Below, one piece after another: positions 35,582 through 44,099 of a stretch of DNA of 64,000 nucleotides. Source of the stretch: SW10 sp965657795 (lineage in GTDB: Bacteria > Verrucomicrobiota > Verrucomicrobiia > Verrucomicrobiales > Akkermansiaceae). Position 1 is the first letter of the stretch; each line of letters opens with the position of its first letter. The DNA lies in the NCBI GenBank assembly GCA_965657795.1, contig CBFHQJ010000008.1, positions 14,486 to 78,485 on the forward strand. The letters are read 5' to 3'. A model generated the notes under the pieces. That model made no database searches. It saw only the letters and a list, made by a program, of their open reading frames with translations, and was not told the origin of the DNA. The position numbers and the translations under genes were made by a program.

Positions 35582-36877
35582 TCAGGATTTGGAGAAAAGG
35601 CCGCGCTTCTTCTTGGCCTCGTTTGGAATTTGGTTCTCCCCGAGCTGCTTGAGCGACTGGTTCATCGAATCGATCCCCGTCGCGATACTTTCGAAACTCT
35701 TCTCAAGTTGATTGTTGGATCTCAGGAAGACATCACGACTCGTCTCCAGCAATTTGCTGGCTGCATCGGTGAAAGTCTTTTCAACCACCCTCTGATGCTC
35801 GGTCAGCCTTAATTGAAGAAACTCGGCCGACTCCGTCAGCATGCGGGTAGACTCGTTCAAGTTCACCAGAAAAGTCTCGTGCGCCTTCGCCAGTGAGGTC
35901 ACCAATTGCGGAATACTATCGGCCTGCTGAATCAGCTCTTCACCAACCAAAGTCCGACTGTCATTGAGTTTGGGCAGAAGTTTTTCCACACAAAATGAAT
36001 CGATCATGGTCAGGGTCTCATCCTCTTTCTTCTGAACCACCGCGAGGGGAAAACTCATCAAGATACTCAAAATCAAACCCAGCAAGGTCGTATCAAAGGC
36101 CGTACCCAAACCACCGGTGAGACTATTGATCGACTCTCTCAGCGCATCTTGATCCGAAGTGTCGCCCATCGCAAGGGATCCCACCGCAACCGACAAACCG
36201 ATCACCGTTCCGATAAAGCCGAGGATGGGAATGGCCCACAGAAAAACCTTAACCAGCGAATACGAACTACTGGAGCGATTGGCATCAATATCCGATTGCG
36301 TGTTAAGAAAGTCTGACACCTCCTGGTTGTTGACCCGGGATTCAAAAAGCTCCAGGGCCTTCCGTATCCGGTTTACCATAAGACTGTCCCGTAGCTTGGC
36401 GGGAGCATTGTAAACATTGTCGATAAAAGCACCCACATTCCCAATATGAATCTCCCGCCCCAGATGCTCGGGGAAAAGATTCAGCAAAGTCGCCCTTTCC
36501 TGAGCCTTGTTCTTCTTCCACTTCATCACGAGCATCACCAGGCCCCAACAGAAAAGGAAGGTTTCAACCCAGTTCACCCATCCGCGATCAAGGAAAAGGT
36601 CGCCGAGTCGTGTTCCCAGGAACGGAAACATCAGCCCCATGAAACCAACCGTCAGCAATACTCCAAGCAGAAGGCTCTTTCCGAAGCTCACATTGGCGTG
36701 GTCCCCTTCCTCCCATCCGATTCGTTCGGGATGCTTGGGACCGGGTGAGCCTTCCGTTGGAGCAATTTCGGAAGGAACCGTCAATCGGTTTTGGCAAGCC
36801 GGACACTGAACCTGCTGCCCCAAGTGCTCGGGGGTAACATCAAGCGCCGTCGAACAATGAGGACAAGAAATCTGCAT
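35582..36877 (-). CDS. Zinc-ribbon MotA/TolQ/ExbB-like proton channel protein
   Basis: 431 residues. N-terminal zinc ribbon (ISCPHCSTALDV then VQCPACQNRLTV). Four membrane helices follow at about 65-85, 95-115, 210-235 and 260-285; the last two carry the ExbB/TolQ signatures PILGFIGTVIGLSVAVG and GLGTAFDTTLLGLILS, with the Thr residues that line the ion path. The remaining 140 residues are an amphipathic, coiled-coil-like tail (TRMLTESAEFLQLRL, NQLEKSFESIATGIDSM). The ATG at 36877 is chosen because the ribbon then starts at residue 4. First gene of the operon. The combination of an N-terminal ribbon and a long C-terminal tail is reminiscent of channels that drive a coiled-coil partner. Confidence 0.85.
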   Translation of the reverse strand: MQISCPHCSTALDVTPEHLGQQVQCPACQNRLTVPSEIAPTEGSPGPKHPERIGWEEGDHANVSFGKSLLLGVLLTVGFMGLMFPFLGTRLGDLFLDRGWVNWVETFLFCWGLVMLVMKWKKNKAQERATLLNLFPEHLGREIHIGNVGAFIDNVYNAPAKLRDSLMVNRIRKALELFESRVNNQEVSDFLNTQSDIDANRSSSSYSLVKVFLWAIPILGFIGTVIGLSVAVGSLAMGDTSDQDALRESINSLTGGLGTAFDTTLLGLILSILMSFPLAVVQKKEDETLTMIDSFCVEKLLPKLNDSRTLVGEELIQQADSIPQLVTSLAKAHETFLVNLNESTRMLTESAEFLQLRLTEHQRVVEKTFTDAASKLLETSRDVFLRSNNQLEKSFESIATGIDSMNQSLKQLGENQIPNEAKKKRGLFSKS

Positions 36878-37082
36878 GGGTAATTGAACTGGAAAATAGG
36901 ACCGATAAGAGAAAATCGGAAGGGATTGATAGCTTCCCCGTCGTGGGATGCCAATCTGCATTTTCAGTCGACATAAACCAAAACCCTGAATAATCCGCCT
37001 TCAACAGGCATCATGGGACGACATTTTTCACTCACCCCAACTCCCGGTTTACTCCGCAAAAAAATGGACCTATTGTCCTGCC

Positions 37083-39116
37083 ATGAGCAGAAAGGCTTTG
37101 GGCCATTTAAGAATCAGAGTCATAGCTCTTCTTCCTGCCCTTCTTGGATATTCCCCCATGGCAACCGGGGAAAGCGTGGCACGGCAGTGGAATGAAGAAA
37201 ATCTCGCCGCCATTCGTATCGATTTTCCCGCCCCCACTGTTCACGCCCGAAATCTCTTTCACCTCTCGGTGGCGATGTGGGATGCCTGGGCGGCATACGA
37301 TGACGGGGCAATTGGCCATCTACATAATGAAAGCGCGGTCATTCCCATTGGATTTTCCGTCGAAACCGCGCGCCATGAAGCCATCAGCTACGCGGCCTAC
37401 CGGGTGCTCAAACATCGCTACTCGCTCTCAACAAATTCCGCCACCACTCTTGCTGCTCTGGATCTTCGCATGGACAGCCTCGGATACGACACCGAACTCA
37501 CTTCCACGGACGGAAGTGAGCCCTCCGCTCTAGGGAACAGAGTCGCAGCATCCATCATTGCCCATGGATTGGCGGATGGTGCCAACGAAAGCACAGCTCC
37601 CGGCTACTCCGATGATACAGGCTATCGTGCGGTGAATTCACCGCTCATTTTGACCACCAACGACACGGCCTCAGAGTATCCAAGCGGATGGTCCGATCTC
37701 AATCGCTGGCAGCCCCTGGCGTTCAGTGTCGCCTCCACTCAAAACGGTCAAATTGCCTCCAAGGTCCAGCGATTCGTCAGTCCCCACTGGGGAAGTGTAA
37801 AAGCATTTGGTTTGTTTTCCCGCGACCTGAATGCCGATGATCTCTACTTCGATCCCGGCGAACCTCCAAAACTGGGAGAAGCCGGTGATCTCGACTACAA
37901 AAATAATGCCATCGAGGTCCTCGAATATTCCGCGCTGCTAGATCCCGCTGATACCACCACAATCAACCTGTCACCGTCGGCACGTGGCAACAACCCGCTT
38001 GGAACCAATGATGGAACCGGTCATCCGGTCAACCCGGCCACTGGCCTTCCCTACCCCGATAACGAAGTCCTGCACGCTGATTTTGGACGATGTGTCGCTG
38101 AATTTTGGGCTGATGGTCCGGAATCGGAAACCCCGCCGGGACACTGGAATGTTCTCGCCAATGAAGTCACCGATCTGATGATCGCCGACCCCTCCCTGGC
38201 CCTTCGAATTAGCGGCAGCGGCCCGACTCTCGACACCCTCGAATGGGAACTCAAGCTCTACCTGGCCCTCAATGCAGCCCTTCACAACACGGCCGTTGCA
38301 GTCTGGGGAGTCAAAGCCCACTACGACTACGTCCGCCCGATCTCGGCGATCCGCTACCTCGCCCGCAGCAACCAATTGCCCCTCGTCCCCAGACTGGTGG
38401 AAGAAATTACCCCGATAACCGTAGCGAGCTACCACAGCCATCTTTCCTTTCATATCGGCAAAATTGCGGTCAACTCCTGGCCCGGTGAACCCGATGACCC
38501 TGAGACCGAAGCCGGAGGCCGGGAGTGGATCCTCGCCCAGGAATGGCTCCCGTATCAACGTGATACCTTCGTCACACCGGCCTTTGCCGGATACGTTTCC
38601 GGGCACTCCGGGTTCAGTCGGGCCGCCGCTGAAGTCATGGCACTCTTCACTGGCTCCACCTTCTTTCCAGGCGGACTTTTTTCCTACACCATCCCCGCCG
38701 GCGATCTCCAATTCGAGGCGGGACCCACCACCGACGTCACGCTACAGTGGGCCACCTATTTTGACGCTGCTGACGAAGCAGGCGAATCACGGATTTACGG
38801 AGGCATCCATGTCTCACCCGATGACGGACCGGGCCGTATTATGGGCTCAAAGATCGGCAAGGCTGCTTTCGTCCACTCGCAAAAATATTGGAACGGCAAC
38901 ATCCTAAGGGCTCCATCCGTCAACCTGGATGCCAATGGCGACCTATGGTATCAATCTGTTCCCGGCTATCACTACACCGTCGAAAGCAGCACGGATCTCC
39001 TTTCTTTCCCAACGACCGAAGCGACTCCCGGCGTTGCCACCGGACACGAGACAAGCGTGCCTGTTCCGCTCACCGAAACAGACCGGTTTTTCCGATTGAA
39101 GATTACGTCACCGTAA
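37083..39116 (+). CDS. Secreted vanadium-dependent haloperoxidase
   Basis: 677 residues. Signal region, then the PAP2/vanadium haloperoxidase core: KAHYDYVRPISAIRYL (vanadate Lys/Arg), FAGYVSGHSGFSRAAAEVMAL (the SGH motif with catalytic His and Arg), and RIYGGIHVSPDDGPG (vanadate-ligand His). The C-terminal region (WYQSVPGYHYTVESSTD ... RFFRLKITSP) is a beta-rich domain found on many exported proteins of this lineage. Expected to oxidise halides with hydrogen peroxide; halide specificity cannot be read by eye. Confidence 0.9.
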   Translation: MSRKALGHLRIRVIALLPALLGYSPMATGESVARQWNEENLAAIRIDFPAPTVHARNLFHLSVAMWDAWAAYDDGAIGHLHNESAVIPIGFSVETARHEAISYAAYRVLKHRYSLSTNSATTLAALDLRMDSLGYDTELTSTDGSEPSALGNRVAASIIAHGLADGANESTAPGYSDDTGYRAVNSPLILTTNDTASEYPSGWSDLNRWQPLAFSVASTQNGQIASKVQRFVSPHWGSVKAFGLFSRDLNADDLYFDPGEPPKLGEAGDLDYKNNAIEVLEYSALLDPADTTTINLSPSARGNNPLGTNDGTGHPVNPATGLPYPDNEVLHADFGRCVAEFWADGPESETPPGHWNVLANEVTDLMIADPSLALRISGSGPTLDTLEWELKLYLALNAALHNTAVAVWGVKAHYDYVRPISAIRYLARSNQLPLVPRLVEEITPITVASYHSHLSFHIGKIAVNSWPGEPDDPETEAGGREWILAQEWLPYQRDTFVTPAFAGYVSGHSGFSRAAAEVMALFTGSTFFPGGLFSYTIPAGDLQFEAGPTTDVTLQWATYFDAADEAGESRIYGGIHVSPDDGPGRIMGSKIGKAAFVHSQKYWNGNILRAPSVNLDANGDLWYQSVPGYHYTVESSTDLLSFPTTEATPGVATGHETSVPVPLTETDRFFRLKITSP

Positions 39117-39143
39117 CCACCCGGATGACGGAAGCGGATTCAA

Positions 39144-41858
39144 TCACACCGCATCCGCACAACGCTGGCAGAGGCCGTCGTCATTGACCGGTGGCTCATA
39201 TTTGCGGCAACGGGGGCACATTGGATGCGGAGTCGCTTCAACGGTCGCAGTCAGAGCGTCGCCTTCGACAACCTTCAGCTCACTCACAATGAAGAATTCG
39301 GTCGCGAACTGGTGATCCTTGAGCAATTCAAGACATGGATTGTTCGATGGCACGGTCAGAGTGACGCTGGCTTCGTTATTCTTTTTGAACTCCTTGGCCT
39401 GCACCTTTTCCTCAATCGCGGTCTGCATGACGGCTTTGATTTCGTGGAGCTTCTCCACGGTTTCGATCGCCCCGGTGGTGGCATACCTGGGATTCACCTT
39501 CGGAAAATCCTGCTCGTGGATACTACCGTCACGTCCGGCGTGCTCCCAAGCCTCCTCGCTGGTGTAAGCGAGAATTGGCGCGAGGAGCTTCACAAGAGCA
39601 TCGAAGAGTTGCCCCATCACCCACACGCTGGCCTTTCTCTCGCCGCTGTCCCCAGCGTCGCAGTAGAGACGATCCTTGGTCATATCAATGTAGTTGGCAC
39701 TGAGATCACTCGCGGCAAATTGGTTGACCAGAGAAAAGACCTTGCGGAAGTCATACTTCTCGTAGGCATCCCGTACTTCGGCGATGATGACTTGCAGACG
39801 CTCCATGATCCATTGGTCGATGAGCGGAAGTGAAGCAGGCTCCTCCACCCTCTCGTCACGCATGTTGCCGAGAAGAATCTTGAAGGTATTACGAAGTCGA
39901 CGGTAAGGTTCTCCGACTTGCTGGAAGAGCTTCTCGCTGAATGGAACCTCGTTCTGCCAATCCACCGAACTCACCCAAAGACGAAGGATATCGGAACCAT
40001 ACTTGCCGTAAAAGTGAGCCGCATCCGTGGGCTTCCCCTTCTTCTTGGCATCTGACTTTGAAGTCTTCTTCCCGGTCTCGGTATCTACCACGAAACCGTG
40101 GGTCATCACGGTCTTGTAAGGAGCCTTGTCACGCACTCCGACACTCAGCATGAGGGAACTCTGGAACCAACCGCGGTGTTGGTCGGTGGCTTCAAGATAA
40201 AGATCCGCAGGCGCACTCAGTTCAGGATGAGCATCGAGAACGGCCACATGCGAAGAGCCGGAATCGATCCAGACATCGAGGGTATCACGGCACTTTGTGG
40301 AGCCTTCGGGAAGGTCGAAGAGTGAAGCGAGCTCGGCATCAGATTTCTCGAACCAGACATTGGTTCCTTCTTTTTCCACAAGGCCCGCCACTTTCCTGGC
40401 GAGGTCCGAAGACACGATAGGCTCACCTCCTTTATCAAAGAAAACAGGAAGCGGAACACCCCAGGTTCTTTGGCGCGAGATGCACCAATCGGGGCGGGCC
40501 TCGACGGTTCCATAAATCCGATTGCGGCCCCACTTGGGAAGCCACTCGACTTCATCAATCTCGGTGAGTGCTTTCTCACGCAGCTGATCAATCGAGATGA
40601 AAAACTGCTCAACCGCACGGAAGATGATGGGAGTTTTGGAACGCCAGCAATGCGGGTAGCTGTGCTCGTAGGTTTCCTCGCCAAGCAAGGCACCCTTTTC
40701 GGTGAGAATCTCAACAATTCGGGCATTCCCTTTGAAAACGTGCGTTCCGACAAGCTCGGGCAGGCCGCACTCGTCGGTGAAAAGCCCGTCGTCATCCACG
40801 GGGCTCAATACGGCCAAACCATTCTGTTGTCCGATAGAGTAATCGTCCGCGCCATGTCCGGGGGCGATGTGAACCGCGCCGGTTCCCGACTCGGTGGTTA
40901 CGAAAGGAGCAAGGATCACTTTCGAAGTGCGATCGAGGAAAGGGTGCTGTGCTTCCAGGCCTTCGAGTTCGGCTCCCTTGATTTCGCCCAATTCCTCATC
41001 AAGGGTCAGACCGGTTTTCTCCTGAAAATCAGTGAGAAGATCGCGAACCACAATGATGGTTTCGCCGTTCGAATACTTTCCAATGGTATATGTGAAGCGC
41101 TCGTGCACCGCGATCCCGAGGTTGGCGGGAAGAGTCCACGGCGTGGTGGTCCAGATCGCGATGGAAGCGCCATCGGGAAGAGCATCGCGTGCAGGAAGAT
41201 CAAACTTCACAAAAACCGCAGTCGATTTCTTGTCCTGATACTCGACCTCCGCCTCAGCAAGTGCGGTCTTGGCACCATAGGACCACTGGACTGGTTTCTT
41301 GGACTGATAAACACACCCTTTTTCGATCAGAGCGGCAAAAGTCCTGATGATATTGGCCTCATAGCCCGGATCGAGAGTGAGGTAAGGATGATCCCAGTCT
41401 CCAAAAACGCCGAGGCGCTTGAAGGACTCGCGCTGGGTATCGATCCAGCCCCGGGCAAAAGTTTCGCAACGACGACGGATCTCGGCCGGCTCGACATCAC
41501 GAGCATCCTCATCCTGCATCACCTTGAATTCGATGGGGAGCCCGTGGCAGTCCCAACCGGGAATATAGGGCGCCTCAAATCCCGCCATTGTCTTCGATTT
41601 CACCACGAAATCCTTGAGCACTTTGTTCAGGCCGGTGCCCATGTGAACGTCCCCGTTTGCAAACGGCGGACCATCATGAAGAATGAAGCGCGGGGCATTC
41701 TCGGCCTTCCGCTTGGCAATAATTCGCGCGTAAAGACCATCGGAGTTCCACTTTTCGAGGCGAGCCGGCTCACGCACGGTCAGATTCCCTTTCATGGGGA
41801 AATCTGTTTTCGGCAGAAACAGGGTGTCTTTGTAGGATTTTCCTTCTGGAGTGCTCAT
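39144..41858 (-). CDS. ileS: Isoleucyl-tRNA synthetase
   Basis: 904 residues, normal for the enzyme. Class I HIGH-type motif ILHDGPPFANGDVHMGTGLNKVLKDF near residue 60, LPIEFKVMQ, editing-domain blocks, the KMSKS-loop region (DTETGKKTSKSDAKKKG, with Thr in the Met place and a short insertion) and a C-terminal zinc site (CPRCRKYEPPVNDDGLCQRC). Essential cytoplasmic enzyme that charges tRNA-Ile. No T-box-like leader was recognised in the sequence before its start. Divergent from the CotH gene. Confidence 0.97.
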   Translation of the reverse strand: MSTPEGKSYKDTLFLPKTDFPMKGNLTVREPARLEKWNSDGLYARIIAKRKAENAPRFILHDGPPFANGDVHMGTGLNKVLKDFVVKSKTMAGFEAPYIPGWDCHGLPIEFKVMQDEDARDVEPAEIRRRCETFARGWIDTQRESFKRLGVFGDWDHPYLTLDPGYEANIIRTFAALIEKGCVYQSKKPVQWSYGAKTALAEAEVEYQDKKSTAVFVKFDLPARDALPDGASIAIWTTTPWTLPANLGIAVHERFTYTIGKYSNGETIIVVRDLLTDFQEKTGLTLDEELGEIKGAELEGLEAQHPFLDRTSKVILAPFVTTESGTGAVHIAPGHGADDYSIGQQNGLAVLSPVDDDGLFTDECGLPELVGTHVFKGNARIVEILTEKGALLGEETYEHSYPHCWRSKTPIIFRAVEQFFISIDQLREKALTEIDEVEWLPKWGRNRIYGTVEARPDWCISRQRTWGVPLPVFFDKGGEPIVSSDLARKVAGLVEKEGTNVWFEKSDAELASLFDLPEGSTKCRDTLDVWIDSGSSHVAVLDAHPELSAPADLYLEATDQHRGWFQSSLMLSVGVRDKAPYKTVMTHGFVVDTETGKKTSKSDAKKKGKPTDAAHFYGKYGSDILRLWVSSVDWQNEVPFSEKLFQQVGEPYRRLRNTFKILLGNMRDERVEEPASLPLIDQWIMERLQVIIAEVRDAYEKYDFRKVFSLVNQFAASDLSANYIDMTKDRLYCDAGDSGERKASVWVMGQLFDALVKLLAPILAYTSEEAWEHAGRDGSIHEQDFPKVNPRYATTGAIETVEKLHEIKAVMQTAIEEKVQAKEFKKNNEASVTLTVPSNNPCLELLKDHQFATEFFIVSELKVVEGDALTATVEATPHPMCPRCRKYEPPVNDDGLCQRCADAV

Positions 41859-41986
41859 AGCGCTAGAGATCAGGGCGGGACGCTAGGCACGAGGGCCCAA
41901 AAGGTCAAGGTCGGGCCAAAACAGCGCGTTTTTTCCTGATTCACGCAGCATTCATGTTCCATCAGTATTCTCCCTTAGATTTTCCA

Positions 41987-43564
41987 ATGAAACCCCTCCA
42001 AGCTCTCGCAAATCGATCAATGATCCCGAAAGTCATTGCCGCCATGATCTTGTATCTTCTCCCAGTCTTCGCAGAAGAAGAGGACGAAGACACCTTCTGG
42101 AAGTCAGTTTACGTAGAAAATCACGTCGTGGAGATCGACATCGCACTCAGCAGGGAATCCTGGGAGAAAATGCAGCCTGCACCAAGGGAACACGGAGGGC
42201 GCGGACCTCGTGGAGTAGAGACTCGCGACGGAGAACCGCGAGGAGAAGGCCGACGGGATAGACCGCCCCGCGGAGAACCCGGTCGACCTGATGGGCCTCC
42301 TCCAGGTGGTCGACCAAACGGTCCCCCTCCCGGTGGACCCGGCGGACCTCCCCCACGCGGTGGCGGCAGAGGCGGGTCCGGGACGAACTTCGAGTATGTC
42401 AAAGCCGACATCACCATCGATGGCGAAAAATTTGAAAACGCCGGCCTTCGCTTCAAGGGAAACTCTTCCTATCGATTCTCCGCCGGAAGCTTTAAAAGAC
42501 CTTTGAAGATCGATACTGATCGCTTTGTCACCGGCCAAAAACTTCATGGCCGGACAAAGTTTAATTTGTCGAATTCGTATCTCGATCCAGCTTTCATGAA
42601 GGAGAAGCTGGCCTATGAAACCTATCAAGCCGCCGGCCTTCCGACCCCGGGCACCGGTTGGGCCACGGTGAGCCTCTCGGTCGAGGGTGAGTTCGAGGAA
42701 AAAACTCTCGGCGTCTACGTCCTCATCGAACAGGTGGATCAAGATTTTCTCGTCCGCAAGTTTGGCGAAAATTCGAAAGACAGCGTCCTCATGAAACCCG
42801 AAGGCTCCGCCAATTGGCAGAGACCAGGCAATGATCTTGAACAATACAAAGAGGCCTTCAATATTAAGGGAGGCGAAAATAGCAGCACTCAAATTCGTAA
42901 ATTTGGCAACTTCCTGAACTTCATCGGAAAATCCTCCGACGAAAATTTCTCCAAAAAGATCGGCCGGAAATTGGACCTTGATCTCTACGCAGGCTACCTC
43001 GCCGCCACCAGCCTGCTCGCCAGCCTCGACAGCTACGTCAATGCTCCACATAACTACTATCTGGTTGTGGACCGAGCCGATCATAAAACCCGTCTTCTCC
43101 CATGGGATGTCAATGAGGCCTTTGGAACGTTCTCAATAGGTAGCACTCCTGAACAACTTGTGGAATGGGACATCAAGCGACCCTGGATATCCAAAATCCC
43201 CCTTCTTGAACGCCTCTTCGCCACTGAAGAATTCCCCAAAATTTACCAGAGAAAGCTAAAGGGTTTACTCAAGAATTGGTTCACCGAAAAAAATCTCTCC
43301 GCACGCATCACCACCTTCACGAAAGCCCTGATACCACACTTAAGCAATGAGGAATTTGCCGATCTCAAATTGGGAATTGATGGCGATAAATCTGGAAAAA
43401 ATACCGCAGTCTCCCGTGATGTCCTCGCCATAAAACCATTCATCAAACGGCGTATCGAATCAGTAACAGCCCAACTCTCCGGAAAAAGCGAAGGAGTAAA
43501 GATCGAAGGTCGTGGAGGTCGCCCGGTGCAGAAAGAAAAGGAAGAAGGGGCCGCCATCAAATAG
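41987..43564 (+). CDS. Secreted CotH-family protein kinase-like protein
   Basis: 525 residues. Signal peptide (VIAAMILYLLPVFAEE), CotH opening (VYVENHVVEIDIALSRESWEKMQ), a roughly 70-residue Arg/Gly/Pro-rich insertion, then the core (VKADITIDGEKF, GLRFKGNSSYR, KFNLSNSYLDPAFMKEKLAYETYQAAGLPTP, YVLIEQVDQDFLVRKFG, DSYVNAPHNYYLV, RLLPWDVNEAFG). CotH-like proteins are atypical secreted kinases in spore coats and cellulosomes; activity here is inferred. The ATG at 41987 is preferred; 42020 is possible. Confidence 0.9.
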   Translation: MKPLQALANRSMIPKVIAAMILYLLPVFAEEEDEDTFWKSVYVENHVVEIDIALSRESWEKMQPAPREHGGRGPRGVETRDGEPRGEGRRDRPPRGEPGRPDGPPPGGRPNGPPPGGPGGPPPRGGGRGGSGTNFEYVKADITIDGEKFENAGLRFKGNSSYRFSAGSFKRPLKIDTDRFVTGQKLHGRTKFNLSNSYLDPAFMKEKLAYETYQAAGLPTPGTGWATVSLSVEGEFEEKTLGVYVLIEQVDQDFLVRKFGENSKDSVLMKPEGSANWQRPGNDLEQYKEAFNIKGGENSSTQIRKFGNFLNFIGKSSDENFSKKIGRKLDLDLYAGYLAATSLLASLDSYVNAPHNYYLVVDRADHKTRLLPWDVNEAFGTFSIGSTPEQLVEWDIKRPWISKIPLLERLFATEEFPKIYQRKLKGLLKNWFTEKNLSARITTFTKALIPHLSNEEFADLKLGIDGDKSGKNTAVSRDVLAIKPFIKRRIESVTAQLSGKSEGVKIEGRGGRPVQKEKEEGAAIK

Positions 43565-43670
43565 CTTCACCAAACAGTCATCAATTCCAACTCGATTGAA
43601 AAACCTCCACGTCATCCTTCCAGCCTTCGGAGTCGGGCCTGTGCCCACCTCGAAGACTGACACTTGGGCC

Positions 43671-43828
43671 TTGAGAACCCTAGTTTGCCTGCTGGTTCTT
43701 TTCACCCCTCTCTTTGCAGGTTCGCTTCGCATCGACCTCTCACATCAATTTGATGATCAACCCCTCACTCTCAATTCTCTCAAATACAAGAGCACCGAAA
43801 CCCTTTCCCTCTCGCGCCTCTCCTACAT
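43671..43828 (+). pseudogene. MbnP-like copper-binding protein, 5' fragment
   Basis: A hydrophobic signal (LVCLLVLFTPLFAGS) followed by LRIDLSHQFDDQPLTLNSLKY and LSLSRLSYI, which is the beginning of MbnP-family metal-binding proteins (methanobactin-associated, usually paired with MauG-type MbnH). No ATG is present; TTG at 43671 or GTG at 43641 would be the start. After about 43828 the homology stops because IS5-like sequence begins, so the gene is truncated to its first 50 codons or so. Confidence 0.65.
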
Positions 43829-44092
43829 CAAGACCGGATCAAAGGGCGGCTGGCCTCCCTTGCTCCAATCTTTTTGGGCGTAACCAGTGACTTCTTCAAG
43901 CACCGGACGGAAGCTCTCCCAATCGATGATCCCTCGTAGCTTGAGGATGCCGATCTCTTGTCGCTCCATCTCCTGTTGATGTTCAAGGGACGAAAAAAGT
44001 CCTCCTCCGCGATGATGGTCTCGGTATCTGCTCATCCTCAGAGTTTCTCAAATCTTCCAATATGTTGAAAGTCTGAGGTTCCCAGAGGTGCC
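43826..44092 (-). mobile_element. IS5-family transposase remnant (N-terminal part)
   Basis: The minus-strand ATG at 44035 encodes about 70 residues (KLRGIIDWESFRPVLEEVTGYAQKDWSKGG and QPPFDPVLM) that are the typical start of IS5-like transposases, where FDPVLM is normally followed by FK and the DDE domain. Here a stop arises at 43823, immediately past the junction. The element's outer end is not certain; CTCAGACTTTCAACATATTG and a GGGCACCTCTGGG sequence up to about 44092 would fit an upstream IS border. The insertion lies between an MbnP-like fragment and the MauG/MbnH-type gene. Confidence 0.7.
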
Positions 44093-44099
44093 CTTTAAA

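Noticed and set aside
33649..36877. Zorya anti-phage system (ZorA/ZorB)
   Set aside because: The channel plus coiled-coil partner resembles ZorAB in plan, but there is no ZorC, ZorD or ZorE gene nearby and the partners lack the OmpA-type domain. I therefore call it only an ExbB/ExbD-like operon.
40470..41939. A 489-codon plus-strand frame inside ileS
   Set aside because: It is antisense to a highly conserved tRNA synthetase and has no recognisable motif.
42104..43084. A 326-codon minus-strand frame opposite the CotH gene
   Set aside because: It is complementary to the Arg/Gly/Pro-rich and core CotH coding sequence, and has no motif of its own.
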